The notes: generated by a model from the letters alone, not told the origin. A DNA stretch of 64,000 nt from Chitinophagales bacterium (GCA_013298955.1 JAAFJT010000003.1:62001-126000), one strand, 5' to 3'. Counted from the first letter of the stretch, positions 1 to 9,221 are shown. Numbers and translations are program-made.

Positions 1-3
1 AAT

Positions 4-1920
4 TTAATACGCTCTCATATTTTTATTTTCCATATAATTGATAAACGCTTTATTCACGACTGCATTCCCACCCGCAGTTGGGTAATTGCCTGAAAAATAC
101 CAATCGCCTGAATGATTTGGACAAGCTATATGTAAATTTTCAATCGTTTGATAAATCACTTCAATCGTTGGTGCAATATCTGGTGGCGTAACAATTTGAG
201 TAATTTTCCGACTTACTTCTTCATATTTAAATAAACTATAAAGTCTAACTAATTCATTTACAATCTTTTCTTTGGGCAATGATTCTTGCGCTTTGCATTT
301 TTCATAAGTTGCCCAAAGCTCGTGTTCCATATTATTTTCTTTCAATAATTCGACTAAAGCATTGAAAGCCACGAAATCACCTAATTTCGACATATCAATT
401 CCATAACAATCGGGATAGCGAATTTGCGGCGCAGACGAAATCAAAAGAATTTTTTTCGGACGCAATCTGGACACGATTTTAATAATGCTATTGCGCAAAG
501 TCGTCCCGCGCACAATCGAATCGTCCAGTAAAACCAGTGTATCCACTTCATTTTGCACAATCCCATAGGTCACATCATACACATAGGAAACCATTTCGCC
601 CCGAGATGCATCATTTGTAATAAAAGTGCGCAATTTTTCATCTTTGACCACAATCTTTTCAATACGCGGTATTGTTGCAAGGATTTTATCCAACTTTTCG
701 GGCGTTACCTCCTTGCCCAAAGCCAAGATTTGCTCCTTTTTTTGTTGGCTCAATGCTTTTTGCAAACCTTCTGCTAAACCAAAAAAAGCGGTTTCAGCAG
801 TATTGGGAATGGAGCTAAAAACCGTGTTTTCAAAATCATAATCAATTGATTTTAAAACCGTTGGCACTAATAATTCACCTAATTTTTTGCGTTCATTATA
901 AATATCTCTATCCGTTCCCCGCGAAAAATAGATGCGCTCAAAAGAGCAAGCTGTTCTTGGCGCAACGATTGGCTGCATATCTTGATTGAGTAGCAAAGGC
1001 ACTTCTGAAATCCGACCATCTTTTTTGACAATCAAGGCATGACCGGGAGCTAATTCTTCAATTTTAGAAAAATGCACATTGAATGCCGTCTGAATCGCAG
1101 GGCGTTCGGACGCAATCACCACCACTTCATCATCGATATATTTGAAGGCAGGTCGAATCCCATTCGGGTCGCGCACTACAAACGCATCGCCATGACCAAT
1201 CAAACCTGCCAAAACGTATCCACCATCCAATTTGCGAGTTGCCCGCCGCAAAATCCGTTGCACATCTAAATTATGGGTAATCAAATCCGTCAATTTTTGA
1301 TGGGAATAGCGTTCCGTTTTGTAATAATTGAACAATCGTTGAACTTCATCGTCCAAAAAATGCCCAATTCTTTCCATTAAAGTGACGGTATCCGATTTTT
1401 CTTTGGGATGTTGCCCTAATTCAACAACCAAATGACGAAACAATTCATCGGTATTCGTCATATTAAAATTGCCTGCTAAAACCAAATTACGACTAATCCA
1501 ATTGTTCTGACGCAAAAAAGGATGCACTTGTTCAATCGTATTTCCACCATGCGTCCCATAACGCAAATGCCCCATCAACAACTCGCCCATATAGGGATGA
1601 TTGTCTTTAAGTTGTTGACAATCAGCCAATTGTGAAGGTGTCATATCCTTAAAATTGCTGAAAACTTGCTCAAAAACGTCTTTGATGGATTGTACCGCAT
1701 TGCTCCGTTTGCGGCTGATATAGCGTGAGCCGGGCAGTGGGTCGAGTTTAATAGTCACGATACCTGCGCCATCTTGTCCGCGATTGCGCTGTTTTTGCAT
1801 CAAGAGGTGCAGTTTGTTCAAACCGTAGAAAGTAGAGCCGTATTTTTCTTGGTAATACTCCAATGGCTTTAACAGGCGAATGAGTGCAATACCGCACTCG
1901 TGTTTGATTGAGTCACTCAT
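4..1920 (-). CDS. purF: Amidophosphoribosyltransferase-like class II glutamine amidotransferase
   Basis: Likely catalyses, or is a paralogue of the enzyme for, the first step of purine synthesis: transfer of glutamine amide nitrogen to PRPP in the cytosol. The N-terminus reads MSDSIKHECGIALIRL, so Cys9 would become the catalytic N-terminal nucleophile after removal of a short propeptide, as in Bacillus-type PurF. A glutaminase domain covers about residues 9-290 (RGQDGAG and GHLRYGTHG segments). A phosphoribosyltransferase domain follows with the PRPP loop VLLDDSIVRGTT near residue 465. At 638 residues it is longer than the usual 470-510; long forms of this kind are familiar in Bacteroidota, where a second PurF can coexist. 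The stop codon lies 4 bases from the window edge, so the gene is complete. Whether it is the sole PurF cannot be told from here. Confidence 0.85.
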   Translation of the reverse strand: MSDSIKHECGIALIRLLKPLEYYQEKYGSTFYGLNKLHLLMQKQRNRGQDGAGIVTIKLDPLPGSRYISRKRSNAVQSIKDVFEQVFSNFKDMTPSQLADCQQLKDNHPYMGELLMGHLRYGTHGGNTIEQVHPFLRQNNWISRNLVLAGNFNMTNTDELFRHLVVELGQHPKEKSDTVTLMERIGHFLDDEVQRLFNYYKTERYSHQKLTDLITHNLDVQRILRRATRKLDGGYVLAGLIGHGDAFVVRDPNGIRPAFKYIDDEVVVIASERPAIQTAFNVHFSKIEELAPGHALIVKKDGRISEVPLLLNQDMQPIVAPRTACSFERIYFSRGTDRDIYNERKKLGELLVPTVLKSIDYDFENTVFSSIPNTAETAFFGLAEGLQKALSQQKKEQILALGKEVTPEKLDKILATIPRIEKIVVKDEKLRTFITNDASRGEMVSYVYDVTYGIVQNEVDTLVLLDDSIVRGTTLRNSIIKIVSRLRPKKILLISSAPQIRYPDCYGIDMSKLGDFVAFNALVELLKENNMEHELWATYEKCKAQESLPKEKIVNELVRLYSLFKYEEVSRKITQIVTPPDIAPTIEVIYQTIENLHIACPNHSGDWYFSGNYPTAGGNAVVNKAFINYMENKNMRAY

Positions 1921-1946
1921 GACAGTTGGGTTGCGTAGTTAAGGCA

Positions 1947-1954
1947 CAAAGGTA
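1947..1954 (-). promoter_or_regulatory. Candidate -7 promoter box for the purF-like gene
   Basis: On the minus strand the bases read TACCTTTG, matching the Bacteroidota -7 consensus TAnnTTTG, about 27 bases upstream of the purF-like start. No clear -33 TTG lies at the ideal distance; an A/T-rich stretch is there instead. Confidence 0.45.
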
Positions 1955-2055
1955 GTAGATTTTTTCAAAAAAATCACTTTTTTTAATTTTCAGTTGTCTG
2001 CCAAATCATATTCTGTGAAAGAATTGGAGGCTGCCATATCCAACAATAGGATGAT

Positions 2056-2095
2056 AATCCTCTTTTCAAAAAAGTTTATTTTCAAAAAGAGGATT
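2056..2095 (-). terminator. Hairpin between thioesterase and purF-like genes
   Basis: Arms AATCCTCTTTT and AAAAGAGGATT (2056-2066 and 2085-2095) pair perfectly across an A/T-rich loop of about 18 bases. It lies just past the stop codon of the thioesterase on the minus strand. It is a plausible transcription terminator, although a clean T-run after the stem is weak. Confidence 0.4.
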
Positions 2096-2150
2096 TAGTG
2101 AACCTTAAAAAACAAAGTTTAAAAAAAAACGTTCTTTTTTAAGATTCAAA

Positions 2151-2582
2151 TTAAGAGCGCGTCACCACCGCAGTTGTCAAACGGCTTACACAAATTAATT
2201 TATTTTTTTCATCCCGAATTTCAATATTCCACACTTGCACCGTACGACCGACCCGAAAAGCGCGCACTGTACCAAAAACAAACGTTCCTTCTCGCGCCGA
2301 ACTAAGGTGATTGGCATTGATTTCGATGCCTACGATTTGTTGTTTTTCCCAATCGGCAAGACACATTGCGCCCGCAACACTGCCAAGCGTCTCCGCTAAC
2401 GCCGCAGACGCGCCACCATGTAAAAGGCGAAACGGTTGTACCGTGCGTTTATCCACAGGCATGCGAGCGATGAGAAAATCGCTTCCGATTTCCGTAAATT
2501 CGATGCCTAATGCCTCATTTAAGGTATTGGCAATCATTTTTTTATTCAAAAAATCAAGCGACACTTCTTGTTTCCAAATCAT
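2151..2582 (-). CDS. PaaI/MenI-like hotdog-fold thioesterase
   Basis: A 143-residue single-domain hotdog protein, predicted to hydrolyse an acyl- or aryl-CoA thioester in the cytosol. The signature LLHGGASAALAETLGS (about residues 53-68) has the HGG...E arrangement typical of the YdiI/MenI/EntH branch, where the Glu is the catalytic base. The family includes DHNA-CoA thioesterase of menaquinone synthesis, which would suit a Bacteroidota cell, but no men genes are adjacent, so substrate is left open. Length is normal for the family. The start codon ATG at 2580-2582 is 35 bases from the divergent ATG of the SH3-like gene, so the two share a short promoter region. Confidence 0.8.
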   Translation of the reverse strand: MIWKQEVSLDFLNKKMIANTLNEALGIEFTEIGSDFLIARMPVDKRTVQPFRLLHGGASAALAETLGSVAGAMCLADWEKQQIVGIEINANHLSSAREGTFVFGTVRAFRVGRTVQVWNIEIRDEKNKLICVSRLTTAVVTRS

Positions 2583-2617
2583 AATGAACTAATTTGTATC
2601 TAAAAAAATTAAAAATC

Positions 2618-3943
2618 ATGCGTTCTTTATTCACTATTTTTTCAATATATTGTACCACTTTGAGTTTCGCGCTCACACCTTTTGAAGCGATTCGCAACAG
2701 TCGAGTGGCGGTCAATATCAATCCGATTCGATTTTATACGGATTCGTCCTTTACGAAACCGAGTGAAATGAATTTTCCAGAAGGCGAATTGTTTGAAATT
2801 ATAAGTGAATCGCGCCGTTTGCACGACGATAATAGTCAAAATCAACAGTTTAAATGGTATCGGCTACAAGCCTTGAATGGCAAAAAAGGTTGGGTTTTTG
2901 GCGATAATGTGGCGATTATCCTGCCCGAAACGCAGATTGCAGCTCCATTTAAACCGTATCATCAACAAACAACGCATTTTGATAATGGTTTTGAAAAAGG
3001 TATTATGTGGGCGGCGAGTGTGGAAGGTTTTGACAATTTGTATAAAAATAGACCGCTTTTGAACCCGCCTTACAAGGAATTTTATTGGATGGTGACGAGT
3101 GAACGCGGCAAATCGGTCTCCATTCACTGCGGCGGCATCAATGATCAGGGCAAAAAAGAAACATTGAGCGTTCAATTTTGTAATTTGAATGACAGTCCTT
3201 CTGACGAATTAGTGCTTGAATTGAATAGCCAACAAACGGGTAGTTCGCTTGAACAACGAGACCTTGAAATTTATGCCTTTCAAGGTGGGAGTTTGCAAAA
3301 AATTTTTGAGGAACGATTGACGCTTTTTTTTGACCAAACAGGGGGCAATGAGCCGGCTCCAAGTGCTTACAAATGTGTTGAAATGGAAAGTAGTCCTCAA
3401 AATATGATTCGGATTGCTTATGTAGATTATGTTGATTGTAAGAAATTTACGTTGAAAATGAACGTTGATGTGCAAATCGAAGAAGGCGCGTATCGGGAAC
3501 GCTGTATGGAATATGTGACGAGTAGTTACGTCTGGGATACGAAGATTCAAGCATTTAAAACTTTTTACAAAGAAACGCGAACAGCATTGAATGCCTCCAT
3601 TCGATTGCCGAATAGTGTTTTAAAAATCGCTCCAAGTGAGGAGAGTAAAACGATTCGCAATCTGCCCAATAACGATAAGTTATTGATAATCAAGCATTGT
3701 GAAGACATTGCTTTATTAAACGGAGAAAAGATATGGAATCATTTTTTATATGTAAAACACGCCTCTGGGGATTATGGATATGTTCGAGCGCGAGATATTG
3801 GATTTAAAAATTTGGAACAAGGCGATTTATTGCAACAATATTATCGCACACCACCGCCCTCTAAATCAGAATGGAAACCGACAAATGTACATTTTGTAAA
3901 AGTAAAAAAAATAGAGCGTACTTTTAAAAATGCAGCGAATTAA
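2618..3943 (+). CDS. Secreted protein with two SH3-like segments
   Basis: A 441-residue exported protein of unknown role. I place the start at ATG 2618 because the residues from there (MRSLFTIFSIYCTTLSFA) form a good signal peptide; the open frame also extends upstream to a TTG at 2594. After the signal peptide a bacterial SH3-like segment runs to about residue 100, ending KGWVFGDNVAII, the typical Gly-Trp-Val end of SH3b repeats. A second similar segment is near the C-terminus, ending GDYGYVRARDIGF. The middle has no motif I recognise. SH3b domains often bind cell-wall or other polymers, so a periplasmic or surface role is inferred only. Confidence 0.7.
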   Translation: MRSLFTIFSIYCTTLSFALTPFEAIRNSRVAVNINPIRFYTDSSFTKPSEMNFPEGELFEIISESRRLHDDNSQNQQFKWYRLQALNGKKGWVFGDNVAIILPETQIAAPFKPYHQQTTHFDNGFEKGIMWAASVEGFDNLYKNRPLLNPPYKEFYWMVTSERGKSVSIHCGGINDQGKKETLSVQFCNLNDSPSDELVLELNSQQTGSSLEQRDLEIYAFQGGSLQKIFEERLTLFFDQTGGNEPAPSAYKCVEMESSPQNMIRIAYVDYVDCKKFTLKMNVDVQIEEGAYRERCMEYVTSSYVWDTKIQAFKTFYKETRTALNASIRLPNSVLKIAPSEESKTIRNLPNNDKLLIIKHCEDIALLNGEKIWNHFLYVKHASGDYGYVRARDIGFKNLEQGDLLQQYYRTPPPSKSEWKPTNVHFVKVKKIERTFKNAAN

Positions 3944-3968
3944 AAGATAAATATACTTTGTGAAAAAA

Positions 3969-4083
3969 TTTTGAAGTATGATGCCTATGATTTCAAGGAG
4001 TGGAAGGAGTTTTGGCGTTTTCATTTGCATTATTTAAACACAGACATCCTTCCAATCTTTGAAATCATAAGCATCCTAATTTC
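3969..4083. repeat. Family C imperfect inverted repeat (copy 1)
   Basis: The left part contains GATGCCTATGATTTCAA and the right part TTTGAAATCATAAGCATC, which pair across about 60 bases with further pairing of GGAAGGA and TCCTTCC inside. The same layout recurs at 30739-30870 and 37343-37437. It lies between convergent genes, where it could also serve as a terminator. Confidence 0.65.
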
Positions 4084-4122
4084 TAACGATTCGTTAAAAA
4101 GCAATATTTTATTTTAAAAATA

Positions 4123-4374
4123 CTATTTTGCAGGAGCTGGCGCTTCTGCTGCTTTCGCTGCGGCTCTTCTTGCTTTTTTCTTTGCTTTTTTATTCATTTT
4201 ATGGGTTGCTTTGGGCGCGTCCGCAGGAGCCGCCTGTGCATTCGCAGGAGCCGTTTGTGCCTCCGCAGGAGCTGCTTTTTCCATTTTAGCTTCTTTTTTA
4301 GCATTTGCTGGAGCTTGAGCATTTGCTGCGAAAGAGAAAAGCGCGAAAGCGCACATAGTTAATACTTGCTTCAT
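4123..4374 (-). CDS. Small exported Ala/Lys-rich protein
   Basis: An 83-residue protein with a signal peptide MKQVLTMCAFALFSFAANAQ (probable cleavage after ANA or AQ) followed by a mature part made almost wholly of Ala, Pro, Lys, Glu and Gln. It has alternating PAN/PAE/PAD blocks and a basic cluster (NKKAKKKARRAAAK). It is therefore a short, disordered, highly basic periplasmic or secreted peptide. Similar small Ala/Lys-rich exported proteins are common in Bacteroidota and have no assigned function. The repeat-like codons (GCAGGAGC on the plus strand) suggest growth by slippage. The gene stands alone between the family C repeat and the divergent ferredoxin gene. Confidence 0.6.
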   Translation of the reverse strand: MKQVLTMCAFALFSFAANAQAPANAKKEAKMEKAAPAEAQTAPANAQAAPADAPKATHKMNKKAKKKARRAAAKAAEAPAPAK

Positions 4375-4573
4375 TGATGTGGAATTTTTTTAATTAAAAT
4401 AAATTTAAGATAAAACATACGACAAACTAAACTCCTTCCTCTTAACTTTATTTCATTTACATTGTTAATAGCATGTTAAAGTTAAATTTTGTTTGTAAAT
4501 CGATTGTTTATCAAAATAATATTTTGGCTAATGAAAAATGTCTTTTGAAAACAAGTTGTCGCTTTTTCCTGTT

Positions 4574-4607
4574 TTTGCGTCAATATGCGCAAATAATCGT
4601 ACTTTTG
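4574..4607 (+). promoter_or_regulatory. Promoter of the ferredoxin gene
   Basis: A TTTG at 4574-4577 is followed after 22 bases by TACTTTTG at 4600-4607, matching the Bacteroidota -33/-7 pattern. The ferredoxin ATG is about 52 bases downstream. Confidence 0.6.
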
Positions 4608-4659
4608 CGGCGTTTTAAAAACAACGTTTTATTGTTCATCAATTAATTTTTTTTGAAAT

Positions 4660-5007
4660 ATGGCAATCATGATTACGGACGAGTGCATCAATTGCGGTGC
4701 ATGTGAACCTGAGTGTCCGAATAATGCCATTTACGAAGGCGGCGTACAATGGCGCGTTTCGGATGGCAATACAGTCAAGGGCGGTTACACCTTATCCGAT
4801 GGTACGGTGGTGGCAGCAGATGCGGCAAATGCTCCCGTTTCGGACGATTTTTATTATATTGTGCCTGATAAATGTACGGAATGTGTGGGTTTTCACGAAG
4901 AACCACAATGTGCAGCCGTTTGTCCTGTGGATTGTTGCGTCGCAGACCCTGACCGTAGAGAATCGGAACAGGTGTTATTGGGGCGAAAAGCATCCTTGCA
5001 CTTATAA
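4660..5007 (+). CDS. 2[4Fe-4S] ferredoxin (Allochromatium/YfhL type)
   Basis: A 115-residue soluble electron carrier. The N-terminal cluster motif is [12 protein letters not shown] (CxxCxxCxxxCP). The second motif starts at CTEC near residue 73, then [19 protein letters not shown], which has the longer loop between cysteines seen in the Alvin-type ferredoxins. Bacteroidota ferredoxins of about 115 residues with this middle insert are common. A good promoter lies upstream. The last 41 codons plus stop lie within the first copy of a 127-bp tandem duplication (4885-5138); because the stop TAA (5005-5007) is inside copy 1, the protein should be intact and copy 2 is only trailing sequence. Partner oxidoreductase is not evident in the window. 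Confidence 0.9.
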   Translation: MAIMITDECINCGACEPECPNNAIYEGGVQWRVSDGNTVKGGYTLSDGTVVAADAANAPVSDDFYYIVPDKCTECVGFHEEPQCAAVCPVDCCVADPDRRESEQVLLGRKASLHL

Positions 5008-5138
5008 TGTAGTGGGTTTTCACGAAGAACCACAATGTGCAGCCGTTTGTCCTGTGGATTGTTGCGTCGCAGACCCTGACCGTAGAGAATCGGAACAGGT
5101 GTTATTGGGGCGAAAAGCATCCTTGCACTTATAATGTA
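4885..5138 (+). repeat. 127-bp perfect tandem duplication of the ferredoxin gene end
   Basis: Bases 4885-5011 are repeated at 5012-5138 with no difference that I can see. The unit starts at GTGGGTTTTCACGAAG and ends at CACTTATAATGTA. It contains the last part of the ferredoxin reading frame, its stop and 4 bases more. As 127 is not a multiple of 3, copy 2 is out of frame with the real gene. Confidence 0.95.
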
Positions 5139-5155
5139 CTCATATTACGCAGTGT

Positions 5156-5190
5156 TAGGTTTCGGAAACCTTGAAGGTTTCCGAAACCTA
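5156..5190. repeat. 35-bp palindrome related to family B
   Basis: Arms TAGGTTTCGGAAACCTT and AAGGTTTCCGAAACCTA pair perfectly around one central base. It lies just after the ferredoxin duplication and may act as its terminator. It shares the family B layout of outer arm, purine-rich block and GGTTT-type centre, but with different bases. Confidence 0.7.
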
Positions 5191-5261
5191 TTCTCGCTCG
5201 AATTTTGAGTGTGAAAATTGAAAAAAAGAGCGTTTATCTGCCCAATTTGCGTTTTTATTCA

Positions 5262-5376
5262 CAACGGAAAATGGTTTTGGGATACTTTTGTCTGAATGTG
5301 GATTGGGTGGATTTTTATTAAAAAAATCCACCCAATCTACATTCAGACAAAAGTATCCCAAAACCATTTTCTGTTG
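5262..5376. repeat. Family E long hairpin (copy 1)
   Basis: Two arms of about 54 bases (5262-5315 and 5323-5376) pair with only two or three mismatches around a 7-base loop. Key blocks are GTTTTGGGATACTTTTG and GATTGGGTGGATTTTT and their complements. The rest of the gap, 5377-5646, is very A/T rich and holds no gene that I can see, only the upstream region of the porP gene. Confidence 0.85.
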
Positions 5377-5646
5377 AGTATATTTGAATTAGAAATCGGA
5401 TTCCTAATTCAAATAAATGACTTAACAAGAGAATCCTTTTGCTGCAAAGTGAACTTTTTTTTCAGTTTTTTTCTTATAATTTTTTTTTAAATAAATGATT
5501 TTACTATTTTTACAATAAATTTCGTACCCAATATAAATTACACCATATTTATAAGAAAAATTGTTAAAAATAGCAAACAAACTTGCGTTTCCTATAAACA
5601 GGAACGTAAGTTACAGAACTCATTCAAAAAAAAATTAAAAAATGAT

Positions 5647-6660
5647 ATGTCTATGAAATTTAACAGACATTTACTCCTATTTTTCGTTACAACCTTGCTT
5701 TCGCGTACCGAATCGGCGTTGGCGCAGGATGTCCATTTTACCCAATTCAATATGGTGGCTCCGAACACCAATCCTGCACAAACAGGTAGTTTTGATGGCA
5801 CTTATCGGTTGAGCGCACTCTATCGCAGTCAATGGAATCAGATTACGAATGGTTTTCAAACACCGATGGCGGGCGTAGATTTCAATATGAATGGCTTTCG
5901 CAAAGGTGATTGGATTGGCATTGGGGCGCAAGCCTATCAAGACCGTGCTGGAATTGGTATGTTGACGAATACGTTGGCAGGACTTACAGGCGCGTATCAC
6001 ATGGCTTTTGACAAAAAAAGAGCTACAGTCCTTTCTTTTGGGGCGCGGGTGGGTTTTGTACAACGCAGAATTGATGAAACGCGCTTGATTTCGGAAGAAT
6101 ATATTCGCAATAATGGTCGTTCCAACATTGATGTTCTGAGTATCAATGAAGGGGGCAAATCTTATACAGACATTAGTGGCGGGGTTTCCTTAACGAATAC
6201 CTCTAAAAGTGGCATTTTGAATGCAGGAGTGAGCATTGACCATTTAAATGCAGCAGCTTATAATTTGGTTTCGACCATTTCTAAATTGCCGCGTCGCGTC
6301 AATATACATGCACAATATGATGCAAATGTCGGAAAAAAATTAATCGTTTCACCTGGTTTATTGTTCCGCACCATTGCAGGCGTGAATGAAACAACGGTGC
6401 AAGGAACATTAGGTTATAAATTCGACCCCAAACGAAATATTATATTGCGCGGCGGGGCAGGTGCGCGATTGGGCGATGCGATTCAGTTTTTAGCAGGTGC
6501 CGATTGGGGACCCTTTAGAATCGGCGGAGCGTTTGATTTGACCACTTCGGGCGTGCGCAATGGTGGTGTTTATGATGCGTTTGAAGTCGGGTTAAGTTAT
6601 ATAGGCAAGATTTACAAAAAACCGACGGTAAAACCGGTCATTTTGTGTCCAAGATTTTAA
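5647..6660 (+). CDS. PorP/SprF family type IX secretion system membrane protein
   Basis: A 337-residue outer-membrane beta-barrel-type protein. The signal peptide (hydrophobic LLLFFVTTLLS, cleavage near ALAQ) is followed by the hallmark start of the family, DVHFTQFNMVAPNTNPAQTG. Evenly spaced Gly/aromatic strands run to the C-terminus. PorP/SprF proteins are associated with the type IX secretion machine, gliding motility and surface anchoring, and many copies per genome are usual, each often paired with an OmpA/PD40 protein as here. The true start may be ATG 5647 or the in-frame ATG 5653. The next gene is about 100 bases downstream across a family B palindrome, so the pair probably works together. 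Confidence 0.88.
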   Translation: MSMKFNRHLLLFFVTTLLSRTESALAQDVHFTQFNMVAPNTNPAQTGSFDGTYRLSALYRSQWNQITNGFQTPMAGVDFNMNGFRKGDWIGIGAQAYQDRAGIGMLTNTLAGLTGAYHMAFDKKRATVLSFGARVGFVQRRIDETRLISEEYIRNNGRSNIDVLSINEGGKSYTDISGGVSLTNTSKSGILNAGVSIDHLNAAAYNLVSTISKLPRRVNIHAQYDANVGKKLIVSPGLLFRTIAGVNETTVQGTLGYKFDPKRNIILRGGAGARLGDAIQFLAGADWGPFRIGGAFDLTTSGVRNGGVYDAFEVGLSYIGKIYKKPTVKPVILCPRF

Positions 6661-6677
6661 GAATCATAACGTAGAAT

Positions 6678-6710
6678 ACGGTTTGGAGGATTTTAAATCC
6701 TCCAAACCGT
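6678..6710. repeat. Family B palindrome (variant GGAGGATTT)
   Basis: Arms ACGGTTTGGAGGATTT and AAATCCTCCAAACCGT form a perfect 33-base palindrome. Compared with other copies the third G of GGAGGG is A, and the opposite arm carries the matching change, so pairing is kept. It lies between the porP-like gene and its OmpA-type neighbour. Confidence 0.85.
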
Positions 6711-6757
6711 GTATGCGTAATTGTTTAGCACCTAATTTCTTACAACATCTATTTTTT

Positions 6758-9067
6758 ATGACAATGAGACTCCAATCTTCTTTTAAATATATTTTCGCAA
6801 CGACTTTATTCCTTCAAGGAATCGGCGTGCTGGCGCAACCTGTGGGCAGCAGTGATGAAATCATGCTCAAAGTTGCCGAAGAACGCATGGAACAAAAAGA
6901 TTATTACAATGCCTTAGATTGGTATGAAAAATATTACGATAAGACCAAAGATAAAAGTGTCGCGTACCAAATTGGGATGATGCATTACAATTTGCGCGAT
7001 TATGTCAAGGCTGAAACGTGGTTGAATCGGGTACTGACGGCGGGCAAGCGCAAAGGTGGCAATCCGAATGAATATCCTGATGCCGGTTTTCATTATGGTC
7101 GCGTTTTGAAAATGAATGAAAAATATGATGATGCTATTGTTGCATTGGAAGATTTTTTGGCAAAATCAAAAGAAGCGGATAAAATCATTTTAGCCAAAAA
7201 TGAAATTATTGGGGCAAAAATGGCAGCAGGTTTGCGTGAAAACGCGAAATTGTTGGTCGAAAACATGCCTAACAAGATAAATACGCCCAATGCAGAATAT
7301 TCACCAACGTATGATGTAGCAAATAGCGCGTTGTATTTTACGGCTTATCGCAAAACCGAAATCGCGGCTTTTGATGGCAAAGACGATGCATTTGCGAAAG
7401 TGTATCGGGCGTTTAAATCGCCAAGAGGTTGGGCAGAAGCAGAAGTGTTGAGTGATGCGGTCAATCGTCCTTCGACGAATCAAGGGAATGTACACCTTTC
7501 CCCAGATGGTAAAATTTTATTTTTTACACGTACTGCATTGGAAGGCAATACTTTAAGTGATAGTAAAATTTATTATTGCCTCAATAGTGGCGGTAATTGG
7601 AGTCCTGCTAATGAAGTGCAAGGTATCAATGGCAATTATATTGCAAAACAACCTTGTGTCGGTGAATTGTTTGGAAAAGAAGTTTTGTATTTTTCATCTA
7701 ATATGCCCGGAACCAAAGGTGGTTTTGATATTTTCTATGCCACTAAAAAATCAGACGGTGTATATGATACGCCTGTGAATTTAGGCGCGGTGATTAATAC
7801 GGTAGGCAATGAAGAAACGCCTTTTTATACGGCGAGCAAATTGCATTTTAGTTCCAATGGACATCCCGGGATTGGTGGTTATGACGTATTTTCAGCTGAT
7901 TGGAATGGTGCGCAATGGGATGCGCCCAAAAATATGGGCAAAGGTTATAATTCACCTGCGGATGATTTGTATTACACGATGAACAAAGGTGGGCAAGGTT
8001 TTGTAGTGTCTAATCGAGTTGGAACCAAATCTTTGAAAAGCAAAACCTGTTGTGACGATATTTTCTCTTTGCAAATCGAACAAGCAAGGGCTGATTTGAA
8101 AGCCTACGCATTTTCGGGCAGCAAGCGGTTGGACGGGATTACGTTCCAATTGGCGGAAGTGGAAGGCAATGGATTGGGCAAAGTGGATTGGTTTAAAGCA
8201 CCTGATAACGAATTTTTATCAGGTTTGGCTTTGAACAAATCCTATCGCGTCGTTGCTTCCAAAGATGGGTTTGCTTCCGATACGATTTATTTCAATACAG
8301 TCGGTTTGCGGGAGAATATGACCTATGAAAAACGATTGAATTTGGAACAATTAGTTGCCGCAGCACCGCCTGCACCTGTGAAATTAACGTTGAAAGCATT
8401 GGCACAATTGAAAGAAAAGCCTTTGAAAAATGTCACTTATCGTTTAACAGAGAAAGGTGGAAAAACAGAATCTCGTACAGGCGATGAACTTTTTACGCAG
8501 TTAGTTGTTAATAAAACATACGTACTGATTGGCGAAAGAGCCAAATGTATTGCAGATACCATCGAATTTTCAACAAATGGTTTTGATAAATCGATTACAA
8601 TTGAAAAAATGTTGAAATTGCGTCCAATGTTAAAAACTTTAACTAAAACGGACAAAATTAATTTACCCAACATATACTATAAGTTAAGTAAATTTGCAGC
8701 AAATGATATGGATATGGATAATTTCTATTTGGCGCAACAATCTTTGGACTATTTGTACGGTATCATGGCAAAATTTCCAGAAATGCGCATTGAATTATCT
8801 TCTCATACAGACGCGCAAGGAAGTGACGCATCGAACCTAATCTTGTCTCAAAAAAGAGCAGATGGTGCTAAACAATATTTGATTAATAAAGGCGTTGTTT
8901 CAGAACGGATTGTGGCAAAGGGATATGGCGAAACGCAAATTATCAATCATTGTAAAAATGGCGTTAAATGTGCCGATGACGAGCATAAACAAAATCGTCG
9001 TACTGAATTTCGCATTATTTCGGGACCAACAGAGATTGCGGTCGAAGAACAAGTGGAAGATTTTTAG
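6758..9067 (+). CDS. TPR / PD40 / OmpA-family protein (PorE-like layout)
   Basis: A 769-residue envelope protein. The open frame extends upstream to 6683 but that part is read through a palindrome, so ATG 6758 (or 6764) is chosen; it starts a signal peptide ending near GVLAQ. Domains in order are TPR-like helices (about 25-180), WD40-like PD40 beta-propeller repeats (about 200-460, with segments such as SPDGKILFFTR and YFSSNMPGTKGGFDIFYA), two carboxypeptidase-regulatory-like beta domains (about 470-650) and a C-terminal OmpA peptidoglycan-binding domain (ELSSHTDAQGSDASN, then LSQKRADGAKQYLI). This is the usual partner of PorP/SprF proteins; in Porphyromonas the PorE-type protein anchors the T9SS to peptidoglycan. 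A role linking barrel and cell wall is inferred. Confidence 0.87.
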   Translation: MTMRLQSSFKYIFATTLFLQGIGVLAQPVGSSDEIMLKVAEERMEQKDYYNALDWYEKYYDKTKDKSVAYQIGMMHYNLRDYVKAETWLNRVLTAGKRKGGNPNEYPDAGFHYGRVLKMNEKYDDAIVALEDFLAKSKEADKIILAKNEIIGAKMAAGLRENAKLLVENMPNKINTPNAEYSPTYDVANSALYFTAYRKTEIAAFDGKDDAFAKVYRAFKSPRGWAEAEVLSDAVNRPSTNQGNVHLSPDGKILFFTRTALEGNTLSDSKIYYCLNSGGNWSPANEVQGINGNYIAKQPCVGELFGKEVLYFSSNMPGTKGGFDIFYATKKSDGVYDTPVNLGAVINTVGNEETPFYTASKLHFSSNGHPGIGGYDVFSADWNGAQWDAPKNMGKGYNSPADDLYYTMNKGGQGFVVSNRVGTKSLKSKTCCDDIFSLQIEQARADLKAYAFSGSKRLDGITFQLAEVEGNGLGKVDWFKAPDNEFLSGLALNKSYRVVASKDGFASDTIYFNTVGLRENMTYEKRLNLEQLVAAAPPAPVKLTLKALAQLKEKPLKNVTYRLTEKGGKTESRTGDELFTQLVVNKTYVLIGERAKCIADTIEFSTNGFDKSITIEKMLKLRPMLKTLTKTDKINLPNIYYKLSKFAANDMDMDNFYLAQQSLDYLYGIMAKFPEMRIELSSHTDAQGSDASNLILSQKRADGAKQYLINKGVVSERIVAKGYGETQIINHCKNGVKCADDEHKQNRRTEFRIISGPTEIAVEEQVEDF

Positions 9068-9113
9068 TTTTATTAATGTGTAAATGATTTAAAACACCAT
9101 ATATCATTGGCTA

Positions 9114-9148
9114 TGAGCAACATCTGCGGGTGTTGTTCATTTTTTTTT
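9114..9148 (+). terminator. Rho-independent terminator after the OmpA-type gene
   Basis: Stem TGAGCAACA / TGTTGTTCA with an 8-base loop, followed by nine T residues. It ends the porP/OmpA transcription unit. Confidence 0.8.
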
Positions 9149-9221
9149 GCAAAAAAAGACCCAATGATTTTAATGGCTATTTTTTACGGGATTCTTTTCT
9201 GCCTTTTTGCTAAAAAAAAAA

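Noticed and set aside
4697-5134. 145-codon alternative frame over the ferredoxin gene
   Set aside because: Its N-terminal half is out of frame with the ferredoxin; its C-terminal likeness comes from the 127-bp duplication, which is not a multiple of three.
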